NCBI GenBank assembly: GCA_039000515.1
Contig: JBCFYV010009882.1
Coordinates: 104,616,821-104,680,820 of the forward strand
Length of the DNA stretch: 64,000 nt
Direction of reading: 5' to 3'
From: Timema cristinae
Taxonomy: Eukaryota > Arthropoda > Insecta > Phasmatodea > Timematidae
This document shows, piece by piece, positions 1 through 11,156 of this stretch (positions are counted from its first letter, which is position 1; each line of letters starts with the position of its first letter). A model generated the notes under the pieces. The model had not been told where the DNA came from, ran no database searches, and was given only the letters and a program-made list of their open reading frames with translations. The position numbers and the translations under genes were made by a program.

Positions 1-268
1 AAGCATTGCCGTACTAAGCCAAAGGTCTCGGGAACGATTCCCATTTCCAGGTGTCATTATTCAATTTAGATAATATAATATTTAGATGCGGCTATAAAGC
101 TAATTTAATACAATAGTCTCCGGTTACCCTGAAATGTAGTAAGATTACCTTATTTAGTTAATTTAGGGTGTAAGATATAAGATATGGCCATAACGTAATC
201 TATCAATTTAAGACTGAGAGATTTCAGGGTAAAAAGAGTGTGTCTACATCATTTAGTCCAGGCTCAAA

Positions 269-1473
269 CAATATATACACATGCGCGTCTGGTTTACATC
301 CCTGGTAGCCCAGTAGTGGAAATATTATCCAGTACTAATGTACCGTTGTCCAGGGGACGTACTAATGTACTAATAGTACATCCTTTCTGTGGAGGCTCTT
401 TACATGTCCTGATGAGATGAGGTGATGGTGATAGCGAGTATGAGGGAGATAGTGAGTATGGTGGTGATAGTGAGTATGAGGGTGATAGTGAGTATGAGGG
501 TGATAGTGAGTATGAGGGAGATAGTGAGTATGAGGGAGATAGTGAGTATGAGGGTGATAGTGAGTATGAGGGAGATAGTGAGTATGAGGGTGATAGTGAG
601 TATGAGGGAGATAGTGAGTATGAGGGTGATAGTGAGTATGAGGGTGATAGTGAGTATGAGGGTGATAGTTAGTATGAGGGTGATAGTGAGTATGAGGGTG
701 ATAGTGAGTATGAGGGTGATCGTGAGTATGAGGGTGATAGTGAGTATGAGGGTGATAGTGAGTATGAGGGTGATAGTGAGTATGAGGGTGATAGTGAGTA
801 TGAGGGTGATAGTGAGTATGAGGGAGATAGTGAGTATGAGGGTGATAGTGAGTATGAGGGTGATAGTTAGTATGAGGGTGATAGTGAGTATGAGGGAGAT
901 AGTGAGTTTGAGGGTGATAGTGTGTATGGTGGTGATAGTGAGTATGAGGGAGATATTGAGTATGAGGGTGATAGTGAGTATGAGGGTGATAGTGAGTATG
1001 AGGGAGATAGTGAGTATGAGGGAGATAGTGAGTATGAGGGTGATAGTGAGTATGAGGGAGATAGTGAGTATGAGGGTGATAGTGAGTATGAGGGAGATAG
1101 TGAGTATGAGGGTGATAGTTAGTATGAGGGTGATAGTGAGTATGAGGGTGATAGTGAGTATGAGGGTGATAGTGAGTATGAGGGTGATAGTGAGTATGAG
1201 GGTGATAGTGAGTATGAGGGTGATAGTGAGTATGAGGGAGATAGTGAGTATGAGAGTGATAGTGAGTATGAGGGTGATAGTGAGTATGAGGGTGTAGAAC
1301 CAGTGCAACCTCTTAAACCTAATTTAAGCCTAATCAACCAAACCCTGGTCAACGTTTGGTGTAGTTCTTCTTTCAGGAAAAATACCCATGATATCAGCCG
1401 AGAATCAAACCCGAGATCTCTAGGTTGGCTGCCAGGTGCGCTGATCACTACACCACGGGGCGGGTAGCGAAGA
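269..1473 (-). mobile_element. SINE-A copy 1, tRNA-headed SINE with internal 18-bp VNTR
   Basis: Read on the minus strand the element starts near 1470 with a tRNA-like head: an A-box-like TGGTGTAGTGATCAGCG, then a B-box-like GGTTTGATTC. A body follows that contains GGTTTGGTTGATTAGGC, then about 48 units of an 18-bp minisatellite, then a 3' body with CATCTCATCAGGACATG and a repeated AGTACATTAGTAC motif. The same order of parts recurs at 28.7 kb and 59.5 kb, which defines the family. GCTCAAA flanks both ends (262-268 and 1474-1480), a short probable TSD. The head is too degenerate to be a working tRNA gene. The family assignment is my own; I cannot match it to a named SINE. Confidence 0.75.
421..1295. 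repeat. 18-bp minisatellite inside SINE-A copy 1 (about 48 units)
   Basis: The unit is GAGTATGAGGGTGATAGT with frequent GGTGAT/GGAGAT variants. Because 18 is a multiple of three, both strands read as long pseudo-proteins (for example a six-residue repeat with MRVIVS on the plus strand). The variants do not respect codons, so I treat these frames as artefacts. Confidence 0.95.
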
Positions 1474-1850
1474 GCTCAAAATACAATTGTTAATACTTTA
1501 ATAATGCTTAATTTTTAAATAAATAGAATATATTAAAGTGTCACTGGAATGTCTTGGACCTTATTAATAAAAACATGGTAAGTAAATCCCTTCTTTGAGG
1601 AACAGACAATACATTTATATATCTATATTAAAATCAGAAACTTGTATAATATTTTCCATATTATGTTGAAACATGTTGTATTTTGCTATCAAAGATATTA
1701 ATGTTGGGTTGATAACTTTGTCTTCAACAGAACACAAGATGTAGTCCAAGCCACTATTGACTTCATAAAGTTCTTTGTGACATGATATTGACTGACACTG
1801 CCGTAGAAATATTATTGACCTTAATAAATTATACTACGTCGGGTAAAGTT
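1474..1850. other. Unassigned A+T-rich spacer
   Basis: No reading frame, tRNA-like box, inverted repeat or tandem repeat was recognised between SINE-A copy 1 and the hAT-like terminus near 1925. Confidence 0.5.
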
Positions 1851-1871
1851 TTATTTAATGTTTATTTTTTT

Positions 1872-1925
1872 CATGTCAGTGTGCCACTCAAATCATGTTT
1901 GCGTGCCATAGATTGGCCACCCCTG
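1872..1925 (-). mobile_element. hAT-type terminus (fragment) abutting a SINE-D head remnant
   Basis: On the minus strand the sequence begins CAGGGGTGGCCAATCTATGG and continues with GCACGCAAACATG, a layout typical of non-autonomous hAT termini (CAGGGGTGGnCAA followed by a GC-rich stretch). Immediately to the right, at 1926-1955, is a fragment resembling the SINE-D head on the minus strand (CCATGTGACCACCGGATCGG). I could not find the opposite terminus, so this may be a broken copy inserted into an old SINE-D. Confidence 0.4.
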
Positions 1926-2035
1926 CCTTATACCATGTGACCACCGGATCGGGTGCTAACTACCATGCTCTCAACACACTTGCAGAACTTTGTCTCCATG
2001 TCTATAGCCTACTATTTTCAAGATTTTCACACTAC

Positions 2036-3937
2036 TGCTGCTATTTTAATACTTGCTGAACTTTGTTACAGCCTTGTTGCTATTTTAATATTTGCACAAC
2101 TTTTTTACAAACTTGTTGTTAATAATATTCGCGCAGAAATTTGTTACAACCTTGCTGTTATTTTAATACTTGCACAACTTTGTTACAACCTTGTTGTTAA
2201 TGTAATACGTACAGAACTTTGTTACAACCTTGTTGTTAATGTAATACGCGCGGAGATTTGTTACAACCTTGCTGTTATTTTAATACGTGCACAACTTTGT
2301 TACAATCTTGTTGTTAATGTAATACTTACACAACTTTGTTACAAACTTGTTGTTAATGTAATACGTGCACAACTTTGTTACATTCTTGTTGTTAATGTAA
2401 TACGTGCAGAACTTTGTTACAACCTTGTTGTTAATGTAATACTAGCAGAACTTTGTTACAACCTTGTTGTTAATGTAATACGCGCGGAGATTTGTTACAA
2501 CCTTGCTGTTATTTTAATACGTGCACAACTTTGTTACAACCTTGCTGTTATTTTAATACGTGAACAACTTTGTTACAACCTTGTTGTTAATGTAATACTA
2601 GCAGAACTTTGTTACAACCTTGTTGTTAATGTAATACGCGCGGAGATTTGTTACAACCTTGCTGTTATTTTAATACGTGCACAACTTTGTTACAACCTTG
2701 CTGTTATTTTAATACGTGAACAACTTTGTTACAACCTTGTTGTTAATGTAATACTAGCAGAACTTTGTTACAACCTTGTTGTTAATGTAATACGCGCGGA
2801 GATTTGTTACAACCTTGCTGTTATTTTAATACGTGCACAACTTTGTTACAACCTTGCTGTTATTTTAATACGTGCACAACTTTGTTACAACCTTGCTGTT
2901 ATTTTAATACGTGCACAACTTTGTTACAACCTTGTTGTTAATGTAATACGCGCGGAGATTTGTTACAACCTTGCTGTTATTTTAATACGTGCACAACTTT
3001 GTTACAACCTTGCTGTTATTTTAATACGTGCACAACTTTGTTACAACCTTGCTGTTATTTTAATACGTGCACAACTTTGTTACAACCTTGTTGTTAATGT
3101 AATACGCGCGGAGATTTGTTACAACCTTGCTGTTATTTTAATACGTGCACAACTTTGTTACAACCTTGCTGTTATTTTAATACGTGCACACATTTTTTAC
3201 AAACTTGTTGTTAATGTAATACGTGCACAACTTTGTTACAACCTTGTTGTTAATGTAATACGAGCGGAGATTTGTTACAAACTTGTTGTTAATGTAATAC
3301 TTACACAACTTTGTTACAACCTTGTTGTTAATGTAATACTTACACAACTTTGTTACAACCTTGTTGTTAATGTAATACTTACACAACTTTGTTACAACCT
3401 TGTTGTTAATGTAATACTTACACAACTTTGTTACAACCTTGTTGTTAATGTAATACTTACACAACTTTGTTACAACCTTGTTGTTAATGTAATACGAGCG
3501 GAGATTTGTTACAACCTTGTTGTTAATGTAATACGCGCGGAGATTTGTTACAACCTTGCTGTTATTTTAATACGTGCACAACTTTGTTACAACCTTGCTG
3601 TTATTTTAATACGTGAACAACTTTGTTACAACCTTGTTGTTAATGTAATACTAGCAGAACTTTGTTACAACCTTGTTGTTAATGTAATACGCGCGGAGAT
3701 TTGTTACAACCTTGCTGTTATTTTAATACGTGCACAACTTTGTTACAACCTTGCTGTTATTTTAATACGTGCACACATTTTTTACAAACTTGTTGTTAAT
3801 GTAATACGTGCACAACTTTGTTACAACCTTGTTGTTAATGTAATACGAGCGGAGATTTGTTACAAACTTGTTGTTAATGTAATACTTACACAACTTTGTT
3901 ACAACCTTGTTGTTAATGTAATACTTGCAGAACATTC
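2036..3937. repeat. 39-bp minisatellite array (about 49 units) with higher-order structure
   Basis: The unit contains TTTGTTACAACCTTGTTG followed by TTAATGTAATACGTGCA, with a second class reading GCTGTTATTTTAATAC. Variant CTAGCAG recurs at 2441, 2597 and 2753, exactly 156 bp (four units) apart, and again at 3650. The rarer GCACACATTT variant recurs at 3186 and 3771, exactly 15 units apart. The plus strand is open for 714 codons (1953-4097) through the array, encoding a 13-residue repeat like QLCYNLVVNVIRA. Unit variants change amino acids freely, and the minus strand is also partly open, so a real protein is unlikely. Confidence 0.95.
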
Positions 3938-5212
3938 TGTTAGCCCTAACGTGCTCTTCTACCAGTCAAGTGTTCTCATTCCGGATTATTTAATTGTGTT
4001 CAAGCTGATAGATATAATTTTAACGCCTGTTACAGTTACTCTACTCCGTTTAGCCTCATATGACCCTGGTATACCATTATTATACTCTAAAACATAGCTA
4101 GACATATTCATTACTACACAAACAGAAACTTCATTCATTGTGTTACTCAAGTCCAAATGCCCCTTTTGTAATGAATCACACTAGCATGAGAGTGTTAAGT
4201 AATAAGAAGTTTTTCCAACGGCTGTCTTGGTCAACTTCACTAGTTGTTTGTGTCAGGTCTCGGGGCAGATAATTATTCTCAGCCCGCCCAGTAGACTGCG
4301 ACACTGTACACTGTTAGTCAACAACTAGGAGAGTAAAAACAAATTGGATGTGACCTGAAATTATTTCAGAGACAGATCACTTCCATTTATTTTTAATGCC
4401 ACTACCAACAGTTTTACCCTCCACTGCCACGCTATTTTCAACAATGAACCCTTGCTTTTCCATTACTAACACAATATTATAATTTTTTCTATAACTATCA
4501 CTATTATTCCCTTGTTATCATGACTTCCCCACTTCTCCCCCGTATTTATTATCACTATACTCCACCATTAGGTTAACATTAGTATTTTCTTAATATTACA
4601 TCCCATATATTAAAAAATACGATCTTCTAGCTATATTGAACAACCTTTTACACTAATACTATTATCTAAATCTACAGAAAACCCCTTCTTCAACATATTC
4701 AATTCCAAACAGATAATTTTACTTAAATATTAAAGTTCTTTGTGAACAGTTTAATCGAAGATTAATCTCTTACAATTTCAAGAGAAAGTTTTAATATTTT
4801 AAGATGTCTAGTGAAGTTTTCCAAAACAAGGTTGGAAATGTGTTGTTTTACAAAGTTAGTCAAGCTGATGTCCTAAATTTATCTCAATGGACAGTTTTGA
4901 AAATATTATTAAGAAAACTGATCGATAGAATTCATAATAATAGATATCTAGTTTAGTTTGACAATTATTTTAACCACGCCCCAAACAAAATAAATAATAT
5001 GTGGGACAAAGCCATTCAATCAGAATACAGTGGATATTTGGAAGACATGTTTATTTGTTTAGTGATAGTCTCGTATACATGTGTGAGTTAATTTGTTTTT
5101 TATTATGTGTTACACATTACATACTCTTGCATACACAAATATATAGCCATGGCCGCCCAGTTTAATATAAATAATATGCTTCTTATTTTTTCTTTGCTTT
5201 TTTAGCTTACGG
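3938..5212. other. Unassigned A+T-rich sequence
   Basis: No transposon ends, tRNA-like boxes or tandem repeats were recognised. A 50-codon frame begins at 4804 (MSSEVFQNKVGN...) and stops at TAG near 4954; I do not recognise it and nothing marks it as a gene. Confidence 0.4.
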
Positions 5213-5500
5213 AGGTGACCTGGTTGGTTTAGGGGTAAGGTGTCGGACTTCTGTGCTGGGGTCCGGGGTTCAATCCTCGGTCCTGGCACAGATTTATCTG
5301 ATTACCAAACCCTTCCTTCACCTCTGACAAGACATCTTGTTAATGTGGGGAATGCCAGGCCTCCACCATGGTTCGGATTCCACGTTAAACTGTAGGTCCT
5401 CCATTTTCATCTCACAATCACCCTACCATTACACATTAGCGTAAGTGCGTATAACCCGAACGGGTAGTAAGACGCGGTGCTAATAATAATAATAATAATT
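5213..5500 (+). mobile_element. SINE-B copy 1
   Basis: This is a full-length copy. The head GGTGACCTGGTGGTCTAGGG has a good RNA polymerase III A box (TGGTCTAGGGG) and, 31 bases further on, a B box (GGTTCAATCC). The body contains ATTACCAAACCCTTCCTTC and GCCAGGCCTCCACC. The 3' tail ends CCCGAACGGGTAGTAAGACG then CGGTGC(TAA)n. A degenerate TSD is possible (TTAGCTTACG before, TTATCTTGCG after). Confidence 0.85.
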
Positions 5501-5644
5501 TATCTTGCGTCTTGCTACCAGCTCAGGTTATACACATATTTACTAACTACATCAATGAAAAGGTTGAAGAAGGTTAAATTTAGAGGAAATATACTCGCAT
5601 TTTCATGGATGAAGTGTAGAAAATTATTTATTAAAAACACCATA

Positions 5645-5742
5645 AGCACACATGGCCAGGCTTTCAACCCCGATTTCCAGGTCATTGGCCGTCTAGTCTA
5701 GCACACTAGTGACGCCTTAGACTATGTGGCCACCGAAGCAGG
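5645..5742 (-). mobile_element. SINE-D head fragment
   Basis: On the minus strand it matches the SINE-D head: GGTGGCCACATAGTCTAAGG, a run of old substitutions, then the B-box region. The body and tail are missing. Confidence 0.6.
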
Positions 5743-6025
5743 TGCTTCATGTTTTAATAGCGAAAGATAACTTAGATCATTGAGCCATATTTTACAAGGT
5801 GGGGAACACGATTGCATCAAACTATTATTTAAATGGAATAATAAGTTTTGGCAGTCTGGAAAAAAAAAAAGAGTTGGAGATTCCAGTAAAAATATAATAC
5901 AGGCGTTTAAGGCGATTCTAACCAAATTATACACCAACATATATCTTTAGTGATTAGCTTTACAGTATTTATTTTGGTTTAATGTAAGTGATTAGGGGAA
6001 AAAAAGGGGGAAATATAGTGGAGAC
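5743..6025. other. Unassigned spacer
   Basis: A+T-rich with short A and G runs. No repeat or coding signal was recognised. Confidence 0.4.
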
Positions 6026-6222
6026 TGGAGGATGTTAGATAATGATGAGCTTTACACACTTTTATAATACCCAGACATTGTCCGGGCAATTAAATTTTGC
6101 AGGTTGAGGTGGGCAGGACATACAGCGCAAACGGAAGAAACTAGAACCACATTAAAGGAAGTGATTGTTAACTCTCCATATCTTATCTTCATATTTCATT
6201 TGAATTAAACATAGTTTAAATA
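6026..6222 (+). pseudogene. Relic C-terminal fragment of a non-LTR retrotransposon ORF2
   Basis: Reading from 6026, the frame gives WRMLDNDELYTLL, a stop, then YPDIVRAIKFCRLRWAGHTA and QTEETRTTLKEVI. The pattern ELY.L...DIV..IK..RLRWAGH is characteristic of the region just after the reverse transcriptase domain in many LINE ORF2 proteins. One in-frame TAA interrupts the motif and no reverse transcriptase core lies upstream, so this is a short dead fragment. It is the only LINE protein trace I found. The clade cannot be decided from so little sequence. Confidence 0.6.
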
Positions 6223-6309
6223 TGACACGATTAGAATTGAACCTGGCACTAGGTCTGGATGTAATTTAATCTAGAGATGTGTTCTTCCTCTAACCAATTC
6301 CTACTTTAT

Positions 6310-6559
6310 TTTTAGCACCGCGTCTTACTACCCGTTAGGGCTATACGCTTAAGCACTAATTACTATAATAGGTTAGGAATTGGGAAGGTTAAATTTTGAG
6401 GAAGTGAACCCAAATCTGCATGGAGGGAGAGTGGAAAAATATTTAGGAAAAAAACAGCCCAGTTCACCCGACCAAGATTCTAACCTCGATCTCCCCGTCC
6501 TCATCAGTCTAGCTCAACACGAAACTAGCGCGTTATCTTACTACGCCACCGAGGCGGGT
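6310..6559 (-). mobile_element. SINE-C copy 1 with perfect 10-bp TSD
   Basis: On the minus strand: head ACCCGCCTCGGTGGCGTAG (A box), B box near GGTTAGAATC, body, then the shared tail ending GTAAGACGCGGTGCTAA. ATTCCTACTT flanks it at 6297-6306 and 6561-6570, a perfect TSD that proves insertion by retroposition. The plus-strand reading frame through it is incidental. Confidence 0.9.
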
Positions 6560-6570
6560 TATTCCTACTT

Positions 6571-6965
6571 CCCTTCTTATTTTAGACAGTCAGTTGGTCG
6601 TGTCGTGATAATTTATTTGTTATTATACGGTCTCTTTCCTTGTGTGAGCCCATGTCCCGGTTGTCGAAGTATCAAATTGGCGCCCGACTGTGTTTATTTG
6701 TCTGGTTTGAGGGGTCCGAAACCTCCCTTCCCTTTACGTTTATTTAGTCAGCCCTGAAAAGTGCGCTAGTGTCATATACTGCAAAGACTCCTGTAGCAGC
6801 CTCGGATTCAACATAACAACCAACTATAGTACACGTGGGCAACAATACTTGCTTGAGTTGACAACAATGGGGACAACAATGCCCGTTGTTCCATTTCCTC
6901 CGTTACAGTCATGTGACGCTCCTGGTGGTGTCACTTAGAAGTGTGAGATGTAAAATATATCTTAT
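6571..6965. other. Unassigned sequence with a possible relic primer-binding site
   Basis: At 6678 the sequence TGGCGCCCGACTGTG follows a possible LTR end (TATCA). TGGCGCC is the usual start of a tRNA-Lys primer-binding site in LTR retroelements. I see no gag or pol downstream and no second LTR, so this is only a hint. The rest is featureless. Confidence 0.25.
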
Positions 6966-7494
6966 TAGCAAGGTCACAGCATTTAATATACCAGCTATGA
7001 GGGCCACAACGTTTAATATACAATCTTTGAGGGTCATAACATTTAATATACATGCTATGGGGTCACAACATTTAATATACAAGTTATGGGCTTACAATAT
7101 TTAATCTACAATCTTTGAGGGTCATAACATTTAATCTACAAGCTATGGGGTCACAACATTTAATCTACAAGTTATGGGCTTACAATATTTAATCTACAAG
7201 CTATGAAGGTCACAACATTTAATCTACAAGCTATGGGGTCACAACATTTAATCTACAAGTTATGGGCTTACAATATTTAATCTACAAGCTATGAAGGTCA
7301 CAACATTTAATCTACAAGCTTTGGGCTTACAATATTTAATCTACAATCTTTGAGGGTCATAACATTTAATCTACAAGCTATGGGCTTACAATATTTAATC
7401 TACAAGCTATGAAGGTCACAACATTTAATCTACAAGCTATGAGGTTACAATATTTAATCTACAAGTTATGAGTGTCACAATATTTAATATGAGG
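6966..7494. repeat. 29-30 bp minisatellite (about 17 units)
   Basis: Units contain ACATTTAATCTACAAGCTAT followed by GGGGTCACA, GGGCTTACA or GAAGGTCACA. The three endings recur in blocks, so copies were duplicated several units at a time. Confidence 0.9.
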
Positions 7495-7644
7495 ATATCA
7501 ACTTTATAAAGAGAATGTTTAGTAGGAATATCATCTTATCAAGACGGTATGTAATTCACAACTTCTTTATAATCAGAAATTAGCATAAATAGTAATTACA
7601 TTATATATTTACAGCATATTTTTAATTTAAAGTGTGTGATGATG

Positions 7645-8086
7645 GTTGCCTATGTTCACAACTGAAGGAGTAGATGTTTGTTAACGTGTGTAGTGTATCA
7701 ACAATAGTTGTAGCTGGTTGCCTATGTTCACAACTGAAGGAGCAGATGTTTGTTAACGTGTGTAGTGTATCAACAATAGTTGTAGCTGGTTGCCTATGTT
7801 CACAACTGAAGGAGCAGATGTTTGTTAACGTGTGTAGTGTATCAACAATAGTTGTAGCTGGTTGCCTATGTTCACAACTGAAGGAGCAGATGTTTGTTAA
7901 CGTGTGTAGTGTATCAACAATAGTTGTAGCTGGTTGCCTATGTTCACAACTGAAGGAGCAGATGTTTGTTAACGTGTGTAGTGTATCAACAATAGTTGTA
8001 GCTGGTTGCCTATGTTCACAACTGAAGGAGCAGATGTTTGTTAACGTGTGTAGTCTATCAACAATAGTTGTAGCTGGTAAGCTCTC
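7645..8086. repeat. 72-bp minisatellite (about 6 units)
   Basis: Nearly identical 72-bp units contain GTTGCCTATGTTCACAACTG and GTGTAGTGTATCAACAATAG. The period is a multiple of three and both strands are open, giving 24-residue pseudo-protein repeats. The low divergence suggests a recent expansion. A single diverged unit lies at 46.1 kb. Confidence 0.95.
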
Positions 8087-8267
8087 AAGGTTCAACCCTC
8101 CTATTAAGATGACAGCTCCAAGTAGTTCAAAACACTATAAGTGGAGTCTTAAGAGTAGATGTTTACCACTGTCTGGAGGGGTGGATGGTTATGAAAGAGA
8201 GGAGGGGAGCTCTTGAGTATAGTGGAGTGAGTCTCAATTTTCATCGTGTACACAGATTACTGGAGCT

Positions 8268-10350
8268 CGATCAGTGGTGCCTGATTCTGACCAAGAGATA
8301 GTGTGTGACAATAGTTAGATCAGTGGTGCCTGATTCTGACCAAGAGATAGTGTGTGACAGTAGCTATACCAGTGGTGCCTGATTCTGACCAAGAGATAGT
8401 GTGTGACAATAGTTAGACCAGTGGTGCCTGATTCTGACCAAGAGATAGTGTGTGACAGTAGCTATACCAGTGGTGCCTGATTCTGACCAAGAGATAGTGT
8501 GTGACAATAGTTAGACCAGTGGTGCCTGATTCTGACCAAGAGATAGTGTGTGACAGTAGCTATACCAGTGGTGCCTGATTCTGACCAAGAGATAGTGTGT
8601 GACAATAGTTAGACCAGTGGTGCCTGATTCTGACCAAGAGATAGTGTGTGACAGTAGCTATACCAGTGGTGCCTGATTCTGACCAAGAGATAGTGTGTGA
8701 CAATAGTTAGAACAGTGGTGCCTGATTCTGACCAAGAGATAGTGTGTGAAAGTAGCTATACCAGTGGTGCCTGATTCTGACCAAGAGATAGTGTGTGACA
8801 ATAGTTAGAACAGTGGTGCCTGATTCTGACCAAGAGATAGTGTGTGACATTAGCTATACCAGTGGTGCCTGAGTCTGACCAAGAGATAGTGTGTGACAGT
8901 AGCTATACCAGTGGTGCCTGATTCTGACCAAGAGATAGTGTGTGACAATAGTTAGAACAGTGGTGCCTGATTCTGACCAAGAGATAGTGTGTGACAGTAG
9001 CTATACCAGTGGTGCCTGATTCTGACCAAGAGATAGTGTGTGACAATAGTTAGACCAGTGGTACCTGATTCTGACCAAGAGATAGTGTGTGACAATAGTT
9101 AGACCAGTGGTGCCTGATTCTGACCAAGAGATAGTGTGTGACAGTAGCTATACCAGTGGTGCCTGATTCTGACCAAGAGATAGTGTGTGACAATAGTTAG
9201 AACAGTGGTGCCTGATTCTGACCAAGAGATAGTGTGTGACAGTAGCTATACCAGTGGTGCCTGATTCTGACCAAGAGATAGTGTGTGACAGTAGCTATAC
9301 CAGTGGTGCCTGATTCTGACCAAGAGATAGTGTGTGACAATAGTTAGACCAGTGGTGCCTGATTCTGACCAAGAGATAGTGTGTGACAGTAGCTATACCA
9401 GTGGTGCCTGATTCTGACCAAGAGATAGTGTGTGACAGTAGCTATACCAGTGGTGCCTGATTCTGACCAAGAGATAGTGTGTGACAATAGTTAGAACAGT
9501 GGTGCCTGATTCTGACCAAGAGATAGTGTGTGACAGTAGCTATACCAGTGGTGCCTGATTCTGACCAAGAGATAGTGTGTGACAGTAGCTATACCAGTGG
9601 TGCCTGATTCTGACCAAGAGATAGTGTGTGACAGTAGCTATACCAGTGGTGCCTGATTCTGACCAAGAGATAGTGTGTGACAGTAGCTATACCAGTGGTG
9701 CCTGATTCTGACCAAGAGATAGTGTGTGACAATAGTTAGACCAGTGGTGCCTGATTCTGACCAAGAGATAGTGTGTGACAATAGTTAGACCAGTGGTGCC
9801 TGATTCTGACCAAGAGATAGTGTGTGACAGTAGCTATACCAGTGGTGCCTGATTCTGACCAAGAGATAGTGTGTGACAATAGTTAGAACAGTGGTGCCTG
9901 ATTCTGACCAAGAGATAGTGTGTGACAGTAGCTATACCAGTGGTGCCTGATTCTGACCAAGAGATAGTGTGTGACAGTAGCTATACCAGTGGTGCCTGAT
10001 TCTGACCAAGAGATAGTGTGTGACAATAGTTAGACCAGTGGTGCCTGATTCTGACCAAGAGATAGTGTGTGACAGTAGCTATACCAGTGGTGCCTGATTC
10101 TGACCAAGAGATAGTGTGTGACAGTAGCTATACCAGTGGTGCCTGATTCTGACCAAGAGATAGTGTGTGACAATAGTTAGAACAGTGGTGCCTGATTCTG
10201 ACCAAGAGATAGTGTGTGAAAGTAGCTATACCAGTGGTGCCTGATTCTGACCAAGAGATAGTGTGTGACAATAGTTAGAACAGTGGTGCCTGATTCTGAC
10301 CAAGAGATAGTGTGTGACAGTAGCTATACCAGTGGTGCCTGAGTCTGACC
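8268..10350. repeat. 49-bp minisatellite (about 42 units) with two alternating unit types
   Basis: Every unit holds GTGCCTGATTCTGACCAAG. One type ends GACAGTAGCTATACC, the other GACAATAGTTAGACC or GTTAGAACC. The first twelve units alternate strictly (98-bp dimers); later units show mostly 2:1 groupings. Rare variants GTGTGAAAG (8749 and 10219) and GAGTCTGACC (8871 and 10341) are both exactly 1470 bp, or 30 units, apart. Confidence 0.97.
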
Positions 10351-11156
10351 AGCAGGTGACTCACATCTAGTATGATTTTCTGTTGAAGAAAAAGTTGGGG
10401 TTTGATTCCAAAACGGTTCTTAAACATTACCTCACTTTCACTCAACACAATTGTGAGTAAATTTCCTTTAAGAATAACCTGTCTCCTCTGTTGTGACAGT
10501 ACTTCAGCTAACATATGATAGGCATATATCTGTAACGGGCAGTGGCAGACGGTGAGGACCAACATACATGTGTAACCCCCGACGTCTATCCCTGCACTTG
10601 AGATCCTCTAAGTAACTCTCTAATAAGCCAGGGAAGTTTGCCAACTCACAACGGTGACGGGGGAAGGCAGTCTAATGTTAGTTCCTACCGCAGTAGGGAA
10701 ACTAGACAGCTTCTAGATAGGGCTCCCGTTGCTGCTTTTGCGGTTGTTTGACAGATCATAGAGGATCATCCACCGGCCAAGGTGTCAGTAAGACACCGTT
10801 CATTCAATATATCGTCGATGGTGATCCTTTTAGGGCTCACCCTCCAGCCTTACCCGTCTGCTCCTGTTGGTCAAAAGTCATATTTTGAGGTGTTATACAA
10901 CTTACCTTAATGTCACTATTGATATAGTCAGAAGCAAGAGATTAATGTCACCAGGGATAGAAGTGCTACCAAATTACCATTTCCAAAAAATCCCTTAAAC
11001 GAATTCATAATATATTTTATTTTTAAAAGAAACCTTTCTACTTTTATTTGTAATATAAAATTGAGACCTTAAGTATAAATTAAAATTAAAATTGATAGGC
11101 ATTAATAGCCGGGTGGAGCGGGGTGATATTTAAAACTATCCACTAACCTGGACGTG
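10351..11156. other. Unassigned, moderately GC-rich then A+T-rich sequence
   Basis: At 10560-10870 the base composition is higher in G+C and repeat-like, but neither strand gives a recognisable protein. No repeats or transposon ends were identified. Confidence 0.4.

Noticed and set aside
400..1308. Long frames on both strands encoding six-residue repeats
   Set aside because: They are translations of the 18-bp minisatellite inside SINE-A; the same happens at 28.8-29.1 and 59.6-60.3 kb.
1540..1925. Complete hAT MITE ending at 1925
   Set aside because: Only the right end is convincing. I tested CCTTATTA near 1558 as a TSD partner of CCTTATAC, but no CAGGGG-type end follows it.
7622..8216. 157- and 180-codon frames on opposite strands
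   Set aside because: Both run through the same 72-bp tandem repeat.
8268..10350. Regular array that could be taken for a CRISPR
   Set aside because: Units are directly adjacent with no unique spacers, there are no cas genes, and the context is eukaryotic.
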